Position numbers and translations under genes: made by a program. Below, in pieces: positions 5,562 to 11,856 of a stretch of DNA of 14,630 bases. Under the pieces are notes generated by a model. It saw only the letters and a list, made by a program, of their open reading frames with translations, did not search any database and was not told the DNA's origin. Position 1 is the stretch's first letter; each line of letters starts with the position of its first letter. Where the stretch lies: positions 1 to 14,630 of the forward strand of contig PMZX01000525.1 in NCBI GenBank assembly GCA_003170035.1, in the 5' to 3' direction. This DNA is from Myxococcales bacterium (GTDB taxonomy: Bacteria; Myxococcota_A; Polyangia; Fen-1088).

Positions 5562-7594
5562 CACTGCGGCCCTCCGGGTGCCTGCACTGGCATCGGCTCA
5601 CCCCCGGGCACGCCGCGGTTTGGGACGATGGGAGGCGCGATGGGAGACTGTTCGAGCAACGGCCTAGCCGGGGGCGGCGGCGTGGCGATGGGCTGCTCAA
5701 TCGCCGGTGCGGCGGCGGGCGCCGATAGCCGCTGGTCGAGCGCGTCGGCTTCGTTCATCAGCCGGCGCAGTAGGTCCATGTGTCGCTCGGGTACGCCGTC
5801 AAGGCCCAACGCCACGAAATACTGACGACACGCAAGCGTCTTGAGCAGCTTCAGGCCACCGGGCGACTGGTACGGCTCGGGCGCGAGGTACTTCCCCTCG
5901 TATAGCGCGAGGTCAACTTGCATCTCGGCCAGCTCACGATTCGCCGTTTCCATCGTGATGACCTTCTCCAAGTCGGGGAAGTTGAGCAGCTTCAGCGCGA
6001 GCCCACCCTGTACCTCTTCGGGGGGCAGCAAACCGCCCTTGATGAGGTCGGTCACGGTCTGAATCTTCCCCGACGTCGTCGAGGGAAGCGCGCTCACAGG
6101 GTTGGAATGCACGCGAATATCTCGCGAATCGCCCTCGACTTCGGACCACTTCACGTGGTCGTAGGAACCCGCGCCAAGGGCGTTGATGGAAAAACTCGAA
6201 TCCTTCTCGGCGAGCTTGCTGCCCAGGTACATGATCAGCTCGCCCATGTCCTCGGCCTGGCGCTCAAGACGTTGTGCCTTCGGAATCTGGCGTGCAGTCC
6301 CGGTATCGTTGTACTCACGCATCGCTACGGCGGCGTCGATGCCGGGCGGTTTGAGCCCCTGCGACTGCATCTGGTTGAAGCCAATGTCCGCCATCCCCTG
6401 CTCGAAAAGCCAGTCGAGATAGTGGTACACCTCGGGCGGGAATGCCGACGCGGTCGCAATCTGCGGCGCCGTCCCTCGGTAGTGCCCAACGCCTCCCATC
6501 TCGTTCGTTAACTCGTCCTCGGACACCTCGGAGCCCTGCTCGATCCACACGCGCGGCACGCACGCGAGCGACTGCCCGCGGTCAATCTTCCGCATGAGCC
6601 GCCCGATCTGATAGTGGTATCCGATGAGCGTGTCACTCGCTGGCTTGCACTGCCAGCCCTTGTCGGCGTCGTCCCAGCGAAAGCGCGCGTACCCGAAATT
6701 TTGAAGCGTCCACTGGGCATCGTCGTCGAGAATGCAGTTCTTGAGCAGCACCATCTTGCGGCCGGGGTTCTTGTCGCCCGTCCCGAGGTGCGTGGCTTCC
6801 AACACGTCCACCATATCGGCGAGCGTTTCGTTCTCCTGCAGACGACGGTAGGCTTGATTCACGGGGCGCACACTCTGTGGAGCGTCCAGGATTTCCTTCT
6901 TCATCTTCGGGCAGCGCCCGATCAATTCGCTGCGTGACCATGGTGTGTTCTCGTACACCGTGCGCGGCCGCTGGCCTTCGCCTTCGTTCCAGACAAAGTT
7001 CGATGGGTGGATGCGGTCACAGCGAATCGTCTGATTTTCCCAGTCGATCCACGGCTTGATCATACCGCCCATGCGGGTCAACATGCCGTCCACCACGCCG
7101 CGCTGCTGAGCGGTGTGGAAATCCATTTCGCGCAGCAACCCGTTGATGAACTTCGTCCGCTGGCGCGCCTTCTTCTGTAGCCCCCAAGACCCACCGTCGG
7201 TCACGCATCGAATCTCAATGATGTTCTTTGCGATCATCGAAACGCCGGTATCGACGCAGCGGCGAATCAGGTTGGCGCGCGCCTTGGTGTAGCCGTCCAT
7301 GGTGCTCGACGCCTGGTAGAGCAGCGGCGAGCCCGGCACCAGCGAGCCTAGCCACAACGGCGGCTCGCCATCGTACAGGCCAACGTGCAGCGCGTCCCTG
7401 GCGTTGCGGGTCGTGTGCGTCGCGTACAGCAGGTCATAGCAATTCCACGCCATCGCGCGGGAATCCTCGGGCGTCTTGCACGCCCACCAACGCCCATGGT
7501 CCTTCATGGCATCCGGCTTGCCGCCGGAGCCGTCCATTCGGTACGGCAGCCGCATCGTCTTGCGGCCGGGAACCTTCAGCTTACGCGAGGCCAC
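5561..7594 (-). CDS. Portal protein
   Basis: A 677-aa protein forming the dodecameric ring at the DNA entry vertex. Evidence: size, place between terminase and scaffold/capsid genes, and a portal-like layout. The N-terminal half is mixed alpha/beta with many aromatic residues, including RCDRIHPSNFVWNEGEG and DMVDVLEATHLG. The stem/crown region has FEQGMADIGFNQMQSQG then GIDAAVAMREYNDTGTARQ, matching the helix-Gly-rich-helix pattern of portal proteins just before their long helices. The last 45 residues are Pro and Ala rich and probably disordered. I chose the GTG at 7594: AGAGG lies 6 bases upstream, and it overlaps the previous gene by 14 bases. A TTG at 7630 would add 12 residues, and an ATG at 7558 would shorten it by 12. 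It overlaps the next start as TGATG. Confidence 0.88.
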   Translation of the reverse strand: MASRKLKVPGRKTMRLPYRMDGSGGKPDAMKDHGRWWACKTPEDSRAMAWNCYDLLYATHTTRNARDALHVGLYDGEPPLWLGSLVPGSPLLYQASSTMDGYTKARANLIRRCVDTGVSMIAKNIIEIRCVTDGGSWGLQKKARQRTKFINGLLREMDFHTAQQRGVVDGMLTRMGGMIKPWIDWENQTIRCDRIHPSNFVWNEGEGQRPRTVYENTPWSRSELIGRCPKMKKEILDAPQSVRPVNQAYRRLQENETLADMVDVLEATHLGTGDKNPGRKMVLLKNCILDDDAQWTLQNFGYARFRWDDADKGWQCKPASDTLIGYHYQIGRLMRKIDRGQSLACVPRVWIEQGSEVSEDELTNEMGGVGHYRGTAPQIATASAFPPEVYHYLDWLFEQGMADIGFNQMQSQGLKPPGIDAAVAMREYNDTGTARQIPKAQRLERQAEDMGELIMYLGSKLAEKDSSFSINALGAGSYDHVKWSEVEGDSRDIRVHSNPVSALPSTTSGKIQTVTDLIKGGLLPPEEVQGGLALKLLNFPDLEKVITMETANRELAEMQVDLALYEGKYLAPEPYQSPGGLKLLKTLACRQYFVALGLDGVPERHMDLLRRLMNEADALDQRLSAPAAAPAIEQPIATPPPPARPLLEQSPIAPPIVPNRGVPGGEPMPVQAPGGPQ

Positions 7595-7886
7595 GCAATA
7601 CCTCTGCCATTTGTTCCGCGGGGACCTCAAGTGCCTTCAGCGCGGCCTGCGCGTCCGGCGTCGTGAGATGCTTCAGCAAGCGCTCGTCCTCGGTAGGAGC
7701 TGCCTCGGTCTTGCCCTTGCTCTTCGCTGCAGGAAGCGACTCAGCGAAGCCGCCGGCTAGCTTGAGCGTCAGCGTACCCTTGCCGTATGGGGCCGCGTAT
7801 TCGGTCACGCCTGCAGCCCGTAGAGTCGTCAGGAGGCTGCGAAGCTGGCCCACGCGCATACGCCCAAAGTAAGGCAAAACGCGCAC
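7581..7886 (-). CDS. Hypothetical protein upstream of portal (101 aa)
   Basis: I do not recognise this protein. It has an N-terminal helical part (MRVGQLRSLLTTLRAAGVTEY), a short beta-like stretch (GTLTLKLAG), a Lys/Ala linker, and a C-terminal helical pair (DERLLKHLTTPDAQAALKALEVPAEQMAEVLRGL, quoted in two parts here as DERLLKHL and EQMAEVLRGL). The start is uncertain: AAGGAG at 7899-7904 is 12 bases from a GTG at 7886 and too close to TTG/GTG at 7898/7895; an ATG at 7859 has no good site. It precedes the portal with a 14-base overlap and is divergent from the plus-strand helix-turn-helix gene, with 54 bases between the starts, so it may be the first gene of the head transcript. A small terminase subunit or other packaging role is possible but not supported by any motif. 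Confidence 0.62.
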   Translation of the reverse strand: MRVLPYFGRMRVGQLRSLLTTLRAAGVTEYAAPYGKGTLTLKLAGGFAESLPAAKSKGKTEAAPTEDERLLKHLTTPDAQAALKALEVPAEQMAEVLRGLA

Positions 7887-7940
7887 CGTTTGCACCAACT
7901 CCTTGACATTGTGGCCTAGATTGGCGTTAGCTGGTCACCG

Positions 7941-8150
7941 ATGCTCAACTACCAACCGCTATCCGAGACCCACCAAAACCGCCTCAAGGCCATCATCGCG
8001 GCCAAGAACAAGTCAGGGGCAGCGCGAATTTTCGAGTGTGCTCGCCAGAGCATCAAGGCGGCGGCTGGGGGTCTTCCTGTGCATCCCTATCTCGCGCTCC
8101 GCATCGCCCAGGCCATCGCGAAGCGGGATGCGGACGGCAAGCAGCCCTAA
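7941..8150 (+). CDS. Small helix-turn-helix-like DNA-binding protein (69 aa)
   Basis: The only gene I support on the plus strand. It exactly fills the gap between terminase and the 101-aa gene; its TAA overlaps the terminase TAG by four bases (convergent). After a helical start, residues 25-46 read SGAARIFECARQSIKAAAGG, an A-A-R-x(5)-A-R-Q-S pattern like a helix-turn-helix recognition unit, followed by GLPV and a second helix (ALRIAQAIAK). Small bacterial proteins of the form GAARxLGVARQTLxRALAGLPV have the same layout. I infer a Cro-like regulator, perhaps of the divergent head genes. No good ribosome binding site precedes the ATG. TTGACA at 7903-7908 could be a -35 box, but no convincing -10 box follows at normal spacing. 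Confidence 0.6.
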   Translation: MLNYQPLSETHQNRLKAIIAAKNKSGAARIFECARQSIKAAAGGLPVHPYLALRIAQAIAKRDADGKQP

Positions 8151-9625
8151 TCCTCGAACCCAAGCGCAACCCCTAGCGGGTCGCGCCCCTTCGTGCGCCG
8201 TTGCTCGGCCATCACCGCCTTGAGGTGATCGCTCGGCTCACGGTAGCCCGGCGGGTGTTCTTCTTGCTCCTGCTCCATGAATGCACGACACTCCCGCCAA
8301 CCGTACAGCGCCACGTCGGTAGCATTGCCGTGAAATCCGCCTTTGCTCGTCGGCAATTCTCTCAGCTGGCCTTGCGCAAGAGCGGCGAAATCCTTACGTA
8401 CGAGCCCTGTCTCTTCGGCAAAGACCGAGTCGGAGCGGCAGAGGAATTCCCCGCGGCGCAGGGCCGTGTTGAAGAGTTTGATGAAAGCGCCCTTCTGTGT
8501 TTTCTCTGCTGCCTTGACGGGCAGCAGATGGCGGCGGCGTACCTCGTTGGCGATGAGCTTCCCTAGCCCGCCCTCGTCGATGACCATGCTCTGCGGGTGA
8601 TAGCGATCCACCATGCGATGAGCAGCCCCTGCAGCACTGGTGACGTCGCCCCCGGTCTCTCCCCATTCCTCAACCAAGTAGACGACACGGTCACCGCGAC
8701 GCCAACCCAGGACCCCCAGGGCCATCGGGTCGCCTTCTTTGTCTTGCTCCTGGTTTTCTGACCCGGCTCCCAGGTCCCACGCCAGCACGTAGGTCCAATC
8801 TCCGCTCGGTAGTTCGTCGTAATCGTTTCGGCCGGCTTGGTATTCGAAAAGGAGACTCTTGCGATCTTCTATGTCGAGCCCTTCGTATTCCCGTAGGTAC
8901 GTCGGGTCGTCAGGGCCCCATGCGTTTTCGCGTCTAATCTCGGCAAGGATTGCTTCGATGTCTAAGCCGCGCACCTTGGCGGGAAAGCGCTCATTATCCC
9001 GCACGGTCCAGTGGTACTGTTCCCAGTTGTCCTTGAGTTTGCCGGCGTAGCAGTCGTAGAAATACCCATGGCGCAGGGGCGGAGGCGTTCCGCTCAGCAC
9101 CAGCGGTCCTTGGTAGTCCATCAACGTGGGCTGAATGATGTCCACTACCAGGGGGCGAATGATCCGATCTGGCATTGAGCCCGGCTCGTCGATGTGCGCC
9201 CGCTTGAACACGTGGCCGCGGATCTTCTCGATGTCCTTGACGTCGTTCGCGCCTCGAAGCTGGATGGCCACTCCGATGGGAGAAACAAAATCAGCGTCCC
9301 CGACCCGGCGATATCCGAGTTTGTACTCTTCGTTGATTCGCGTTAGGATGGGTAGAAGGATTTCCTTCGCGTTGCCGCGGGTCAGGCTGACGTATAGCTC
9401 AGGGACGATTGGCTCGCGGAGACCCTCTAACAGCAGTTCCACGGCGTCGCTTGTCGTCTTCCCGGCGCGCCGACCACACTTCTTGCACTTGCGCTTGGCT
9501 GGCGACTTGACCGCCGCTAGCTGCTTGCCGGGAGAGCACGCGGTCTCCGCGCTGAACTCAGCGGCGCGGCTTGACTGGGCGAGCCGGCGGAGGGCTATCG
9601 CTAGTTGCGCTTCGCGTGGGTTCAT
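8147..9625 (-). CDS. terL: Terminase large subunit (packaging ATPase and nuclease)
   Basis: A 492-aa protein that pumps DNA into the procapsid and cuts it. N-terminal ATPase: Walker A GRRAGKTT at 51-58, Walker B AHIDEP at 143-148 with acidic DE, and coupling motif SGT at 178-180. C-terminal RNase H-like nuclease: acidic residues D284 (AWDLG), D350 (MVIDEGG) and D437 (NATDVALYGW). All expected catalytic positions are present, so it should be active. Two Cys (C47, C50) lie directly before Walker A (KCKKCGRRAGKT), which is unusual. The ATG at 9625 is preferred over longer frames to 9730, since the longer N-terminus is basic, low complexity and lies inside the 104-aa gene; even so the two genes overlap by 68 bases. 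Its partner would be the portal. Confidence 0.95.
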   Translation of the reverse strand: MNPREAQLAIALRRLAQSSRAAEFSAETACSPGKQLAAVKSPAKRKCKKCGRRAGKTTSDAVELLLEGLREPIVPELYVSLTRGNAKEILLPILTRINEEYKLGYRRVGDADFVSPIGVAIQLRGANDVKDIEKIRGHVFKRAHIDEPGSMPDRIIRPLVVDIIQPTLMDYQGPLVLSGTPPPLRHGYFYDCYAGKLKDNWEQYHWTVRDNERFPAKVRGLDIEAILAEIRRENAWGPDDPTYLREYEGLDIEDRKSLLFEYQAGRNDYDELPSGDWTYVLAWDLGAGSENQEQDKEGDPMALGVLGWRRGDRVVYLVEEWGETGGDVTSAAGAAHRMVDRYHPQSMVIDEGGLGKLIANEVRRRHLLPVKAAEKTQKGAFIKLFNTALRRGEFLCRSDSVFAEETGLVRKDFAALAQGQLRELPTSKGGFHGNATDVALYGWRECRAFMEQEQEEHPPGYREPSDHLKAVMAEQRRTKGRDPLGVALGFED

Positions 9626-9872
9626 TGGCCTGCCTTGTCTTTTCTGCGGCCACCCGAGCCGAGAACTCCGCCGCTTTCTCTTCTCCGGGAGAGGGCAACA
9701 CGGCGACAGTTCCCGGCGGAGGCCAGACAATCAAATAGTTCTTGCCGTCGTGGACGTGCAGTAGACCGCTGGTCTCGTCAACCAGCACGCGACCGGGCAT
9801 GGTGCGCACCGGGGTAGCGCGTGGGTCGAGTTCGATGGCGGCGCCGAGACGGACGCTTTCACACAGGATCAT
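9558..9872 (-). CDS. Hypothetical protein upstream of terminase (104 aa)
   Basis: I do not recognise this protein. The N-terminal half is beta-rich (GRVLVDETSGLLHVHDGKNYLIVWPPPG in outline: VLVDETSG, LLHVHDGKNYLIVW), with a short charged helix (EEKAAEFSARVAAEKTRQ) and a Pro/Lys/Arg-rich C-terminal tail. The ATG at 9872 is well supported: AAGGAG lies 8 bases upstream and the start overlaps the GNAT-like gene's stop as ATGA. Its 3' end overlaps the terminase start by 68 bases in another frame. Small terminase subunits often lie here, but it lacks a clear DNA-binding helix-turn-helix, so I do not name it as one. Confidence 0.6.
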   Translation of the reverse strand: MILCESVRLGAAIELDPRATPVRTMPGRVLVDETSGLLHVHDGKNYLIVWPPPGTVAVLPSPGEEKAAEFSARVAAEKTRQANEPTRSATSDSPPPARPVKPRR

Positions 9873-10294
9873 GGCTGGTACTCCTTGAGAATTCGCGGGT
9901 CGTAGCTCGCGTTCCAACCCGCAGCAGAGTGGCTCCAATGGCTAGCGGTGATTGATTCGATTGGGCATGGGTACAAACCAGCTGCTGGCCAGAGTTGCGA
10001 TGCTACCGCGTTCCCGCGGAATGCCTGCTTGACGTACACCCAGTGCAAAATCTCTGGAGGCCTCGCGCACGCGAACCCATAGAGCTGCGTCTGGTCATCG
10101 GGGTTGCAGGCCACGACCGTCTTGGTCCGCTCGTCGGCCAGGATGTTCTCGATCACCCGATGCCACCGCGGCCACCATGCCGACTTCGGCATCACAAGCG
10201 AGCACGGACAGTCTGGCCAGTAGCCGTCAAGCCAGGACGAGATCACGAACGCAACGTCATCGGGACCGATGGGGCGGATCAGGAAGTCGCTCAT
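9869..10294 (-). CDS. GNAT-family acetyltransferase-like protein
   Basis: A 141-aa protein, the usual length of one GNAT domain. It opens with MSDFLIRPIGPDD, a typical GNAT first strand, followed by helices with SSWLDGYW. Residues 71-77 (LYGFACA) and 83-88 (LHWVYV) fit the central beta strands, and residues 89-99 (KQAFRGNAVAS) match the acetyl-CoA pyrophosphate loop Q/RxxGxG/A, here RGNAVA, with Ala in place of the usual second Gly. This suggests transfer of an acetyl group from acetyl-CoA to an unknown substrate. The degenerate loop could weaken or change cofactor use. GNAT-like genes beside terminases occur in several phages. The start overlaps the upstream 54-aa stop as ATGA. Activity and substrate are not shown. 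Confidence 0.72.
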   Translation of the reverse strand: MSDFLIRPIGPDDVAFVISSWLDGYWPDCPCSLVMPKSAWWPRWHRVIENILADERTKTVVACNPDDQTQLYGFACARPPEILHWVYVKQAFRGNAVASQLWPAAGLYPCPIESITASHWSHSAAGWNASYDPRILKEYQP

Positions 10295-10455
10295 GTGCGC
10301 TGCCTGACCGTCTGCAAGTGCCGGGCCAGCGGTTCCAATCCCGCACTAAAGACACGCCAATACCACTCCTCGGTGAATGGCTCGCCCATGCTCGGACGAC
10401 GATTGTTAGCCCGTCTCTTGCGATCGCGCTTGGACCGCTTGCGCAGCTTACTCAC
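10291..10455 (-). CDS. Small basic hypothetical protein (54 aa)
   Basis: A 54-aa frame from a GTG at 10455. The first 20 residues are strongly basic (SKLRKRSKRDRKRRANNRR) and the rest is an aromatic and helical segment (EEWYWRVFSAGLEPLARHLQ). GGGG lies 6 bases upstream. The start overlaps the previous stop by 8 bases (GTGAGTAA) and the stop overlaps the GNAT-like start (ATGA). The basic tail suggests nucleic-acid contact, which I infer from charge only. I do not recognise a family. Confidence 0.62.
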   Translation of the reverse strand: MSKLRKRSKRDRKRRANNRRPSMGEPFTEEWYWRVFSAGLEPLARHLQTVRQRT

Positions 10456-10627
10456 GTTCTGCCCCGCATAGCTCGACGATTCGGATCAGCTCCACGTCGG
10501 CTTCTGTCGGCAGCCATTCATCCCCACTCACCTCGCGCCGCAAACGGAAGTCCCGCACGTGAGCCACTACCTTGGCGAACGCTTCCCGACGTCCTTCTGA
10601 CCGGCCGGCCTTGAAATCATCGGTCAT
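10448..10627 (-). CDS. Small hypothetical protein with GRREAF motif (59 aa)
   Basis: A 59-aa frame, mostly helical and charged. GGAG lies 8 bases before the ATG, and the start overlaps the upstream stop as ATGA. Residues 9-21 (RSEGRREAFAKVV) share the GRREAF element with the 150-aa Cys-cluster protein at the right edge (AKGRREAFSEALR). The C-terminal part (PTEADVELIRIVELCGAERE) is acidic and helical. I do not recognise a family; a small DNA- or protein-binding role is only a guess from charge. Confidence 0.62.
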   Translation of the reverse strand: MTDDFKAGRSEGRREAFAKVVAHVRDFRLRREVSGDEWLPTEADVELIRIVELCGAERE

Positions 10628-10938
10628 GTGCGCTTCTCCGGCGGCGTTCTCGCGTCCCCCACCTGCGCCACCAGCTCGGCAAACTGCGCGGGAGGCATCT
10701 TGGCCAGGTAGTCCTGTAGGAGCTTCGCGAGCGCGCCCTCGTCAAGCTGCTGCTTTGCCAGGAAGGACGCAGCGTCGCGCTCTTCGCGGGCTATCTCGAC
10801 CGCCGCCAGCGTGCAGGTAGTCACGGCCTTAGCAAACCGCGTATCATAGTCGTCAGGAGACGCCATCTTGAAATGGTCGAGCATGTCGTCGATGACCCCA
10901 AGCCCCTTGTCGATGATCTTTTGAATGTCGCGGGTCAT
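10624..10938 (-). CDS. Hypothetical helical protein (104 aa)
   Basis: A mostly helical protein with segments KIIDKGLGVIDDMLDHFKM, AVTTCTLAAVEIAREER and ALAKLLQDYLAKMPPAQFAEL, and a basic end (PPEKRT). I chose the ATG at 10938; the frame stays open for another 61 residues upstream, but that extension is low in coding character and lies inside another coding-like frame. No strong ribosome binding site is seen, yet the ATG lies 4 bases after the TGA of the 46-aa frame, so coupling is possible. Small terminase subunits and other helical oligomers look similar, and it lies four genes before terL. I do not call it a terminase subunit, because no DNA-binding motif is clear. Confidence 0.62.
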   Translation of the reverse strand: MTRDIQKIIDKGLGVIDDMLDHFKMASPDDYDTRFAKAVTTCTLAAVEIAREERDAASFLAKQQLDEGALAKLLQDYLAKMPPAQFAELVAQVGDARTPPEKRT

Positions 10939-10942
10939 GATT

Positions 10943-11083
10943 TCATCGCGCGCGCGAGACGGCGCGGCATCTAAAAGCGTCGGCGCTTTCTGAGCCAAAG
11001 TCAAGAGCCAAGTTGAAATCGCCCACGTATTGGGCTCCAACGCGGGACATTTCCTCTTTCGGCGCGTGGCGTTCGCGTTGCAT
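10943..11083 (-). CDS. Small hypothetical frame, possibly end of a broken gene (46 aa)
   Basis: A 46-codon frame from an ATG at 11083 ending four bases before the next gene. Its codons are mostly purine-first, as in the neighbouring real genes, and the protein pattern is plausible (MSRVGAQYVGDFNLALDF, then FRCRAVSRAR). No good ribosome binding site precedes the ATG. The same frame continues upstream through a TAG (11102-11104) and a TGA (11147-11149) into a 15-codon start after the 54-aa gene, so this may be the 3' part of a larger interrupted gene. Confidence 0.4.
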   Translation of the reverse strand: MQRERHAPKEEMSRVGAQYVGDFNLALDFGSESADAFRCRAVSRAR

Positions 11084-11194
11084 ATTGACAGCGTTGAAAA
11101 ACTATGCGATCCGGCCACCACACGTGGGCGCAGAAGGTCCGGCGTCTCATGGCTTCTTGTCGCCCGAATGTTTCAAATCCCACTGCAGCCCCAT
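11084..11194 (-). pseudogene. Interrupted coding-like frame, 5' part
   Basis: An ATG at 11194, one base after the preceding stop (TGACATG), begins a 15-codon frame (MGLQWDLKHSGDKKP) ending in TGA. The same frame then reads 14 more plausible codons (DAGPSAPTCGGRIA) to a TAG, then six codons to the ATG of the 46-aa frame. Each stop differs from the Trp codon TGG by one base, so a once intact protein of about 83 aa is possible. Overlapping frames here, such as a 49-aa one from 11150, have poorer codon pattern. A short leader peptide is an alternative. Confidence 0.3.
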
Positions 11195-11195
11195 G

Positions 11196-11360
11196 TCACC
11201 GGGCGGGCTCGAAGTCGTACCCCACGCCACGCAGAATGATCTTCCCAGTGGCATCGACCAGCGCGTTTTCCTCGAACCCGTTTAGATCCTGCAACTCGTC
11301 GTGCTCGTCTTCGCCTTCGCACCACTTCCACGGAGCCGGGTGTTTTGCGGGTTCGCTCAT
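11196..11360 (-). CDS. Small acidic hypothetical protein (54 aa)
   Basis: A 54-aa protein beginning MSEPAKHPAPWKWCEGEDEHDEL and ending in GKIILRGVGYDFEPAR (both quoted in part). The pattern of a Trp-rich PWKW start, an acidic middle and ALVDATGKIIL matches small conserved phage proteins of unknown function that I have seen in several tailed phages. The ATG overlaps the upstream stop as ATGA; the immediately preceding bases (AAGAAACC) hold only a weak ribosome site, so translation probably depends on the upstream gene. No catalytic motif is visible. Confidence 0.65.
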   Translation of the reverse strand: MSEPAKHPAPWKWCEGEDEHDELQDLNGFEENALVDATGKIILRGVGYDFEPAR

Positions 11361-11602
11361 GGTTTCTTCTCGATATCCACCGGGACGAACTGCACGCCAT
11401 TTTGTCTGAGCATGTCGTACAGGTCGTCGGCGTTGCCGTCATCGTCGATGGCAATCGTTGGGCACCTAGCAAAATGCGTGATGCAGGCTCTCCCTTCATC
11501 TTCCGCTGCAGCCTCTGCCAGTTCCCGCGTCGCAAACGCCTGCGGGCACCGTACGAGTGGCTTTCCTTTTGGTGTGCGTGCTTCAATCTTCCACGTGCTC
11601 AT
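11357..11602 (-). CDS. Small hypothetical protein (81 aa)
   Basis: An 81-aa alpha/beta protein with a strong start: AAGGAGG lies 6 bases before the ATG, and the ATG overlaps the previous stop as ATGA. It opens WKIEARTPKGKPL, then a helix (FATRELAEAAAEDEGRA), then strands with CPTIAIDDDG and a helix (ADDLYDMLRQNG). The pattern is that of a compact soluble domain. Three Cys (in VRCPQ, RACIT, ARCPT) are spaced too widely for a clear zinc site. I do not recognise a family. Confidence 0.7.
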   Translation of the reverse strand: MSTWKIEARTPKGKPLVRCPQAFATRELAEAAAEDEGRACITHFARCPTIAIDDDGNADDLYDMLRQNGVQFVPVDIEKKP

Positions 11603-11856
11603 GGATTGCCTCCTTCGAAAACATTCCCGTCGCCAACCACGTCGGTCGGCCCATAGACTCGCCAGCGCTCAACCGTCCAGCACGCCCCACGTATCGGATT
11701 CGTCGCCCACAGGACCGCCGCGGCTTCGGCCTTGTCCCGCCGGTTACGTCGTAGGCACTCGGCCCGCGCTGCGGCCTCATCATCCCACACCCCCGCGATC
11801 TCGACCTCGAAGCCACCCCACAGAACCGCCCACACGTACGTAGTGCCGTCACTCAT
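11599..11856 (-). CDS. Hypothetical protein (85 aa)
   Basis: An 85-aa protein with a very good start: AAGGAGGG lies 8 bases before the ATG at 11856. A longer frame to 12078 exists, but the extension is a shadow of the membrane-protein gene. The protein reads TYVWAVLWGGFEVEIAGVW, then a charged helix (DEAAARAECLRRNRRDKAE), then a beta-like WTVERWRVYGPTDVVG. The pattern of a sensing-like strand pair followed by a helix is common in small phage proteins of unknown function. I do not recognise a family. Its stop overlaps the 81-aa start as ATGA. Confidence 0.68.
   Translation of the reverse strand: MSDGTTYVWAVLWGGFEVEIAGVWDDEAAARAECLRRNRRDKAEAAAVLWATNPIRGACWTVERWRVYGPTDVVGDGNVFEGGNP

Noticed and set aside
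5918..6511. Plus-strand frame of 197 codons opposite the portal
   Set aside because: Antisense shadow of a strongly supported portal gene.
7228..7872. Plus-strand frame of 214 codons opposite the portal start and 101-aa gene
   Set aside because: Low-complexity Ser, Arg and Ala product, antisense to two genes with coupled starts.
7903..7932. Possible plus-strand promoter with TTGACA for the helix-turn-helix gene
   Set aside because: The -35-like hexamer is perfect, but no -10-like hexamer occurs at 16-18 bases, and the hexamer partly overlaps the complement of an AAGGAG ribosome site. Kept only as a remark.
11173..11586. Minus-strand 137-codon frame
   Set aside because: It overlaps the 81-aa and 54-aa genes, which have better starts and coupled junctions, and its product is Arg-rich low complexity.
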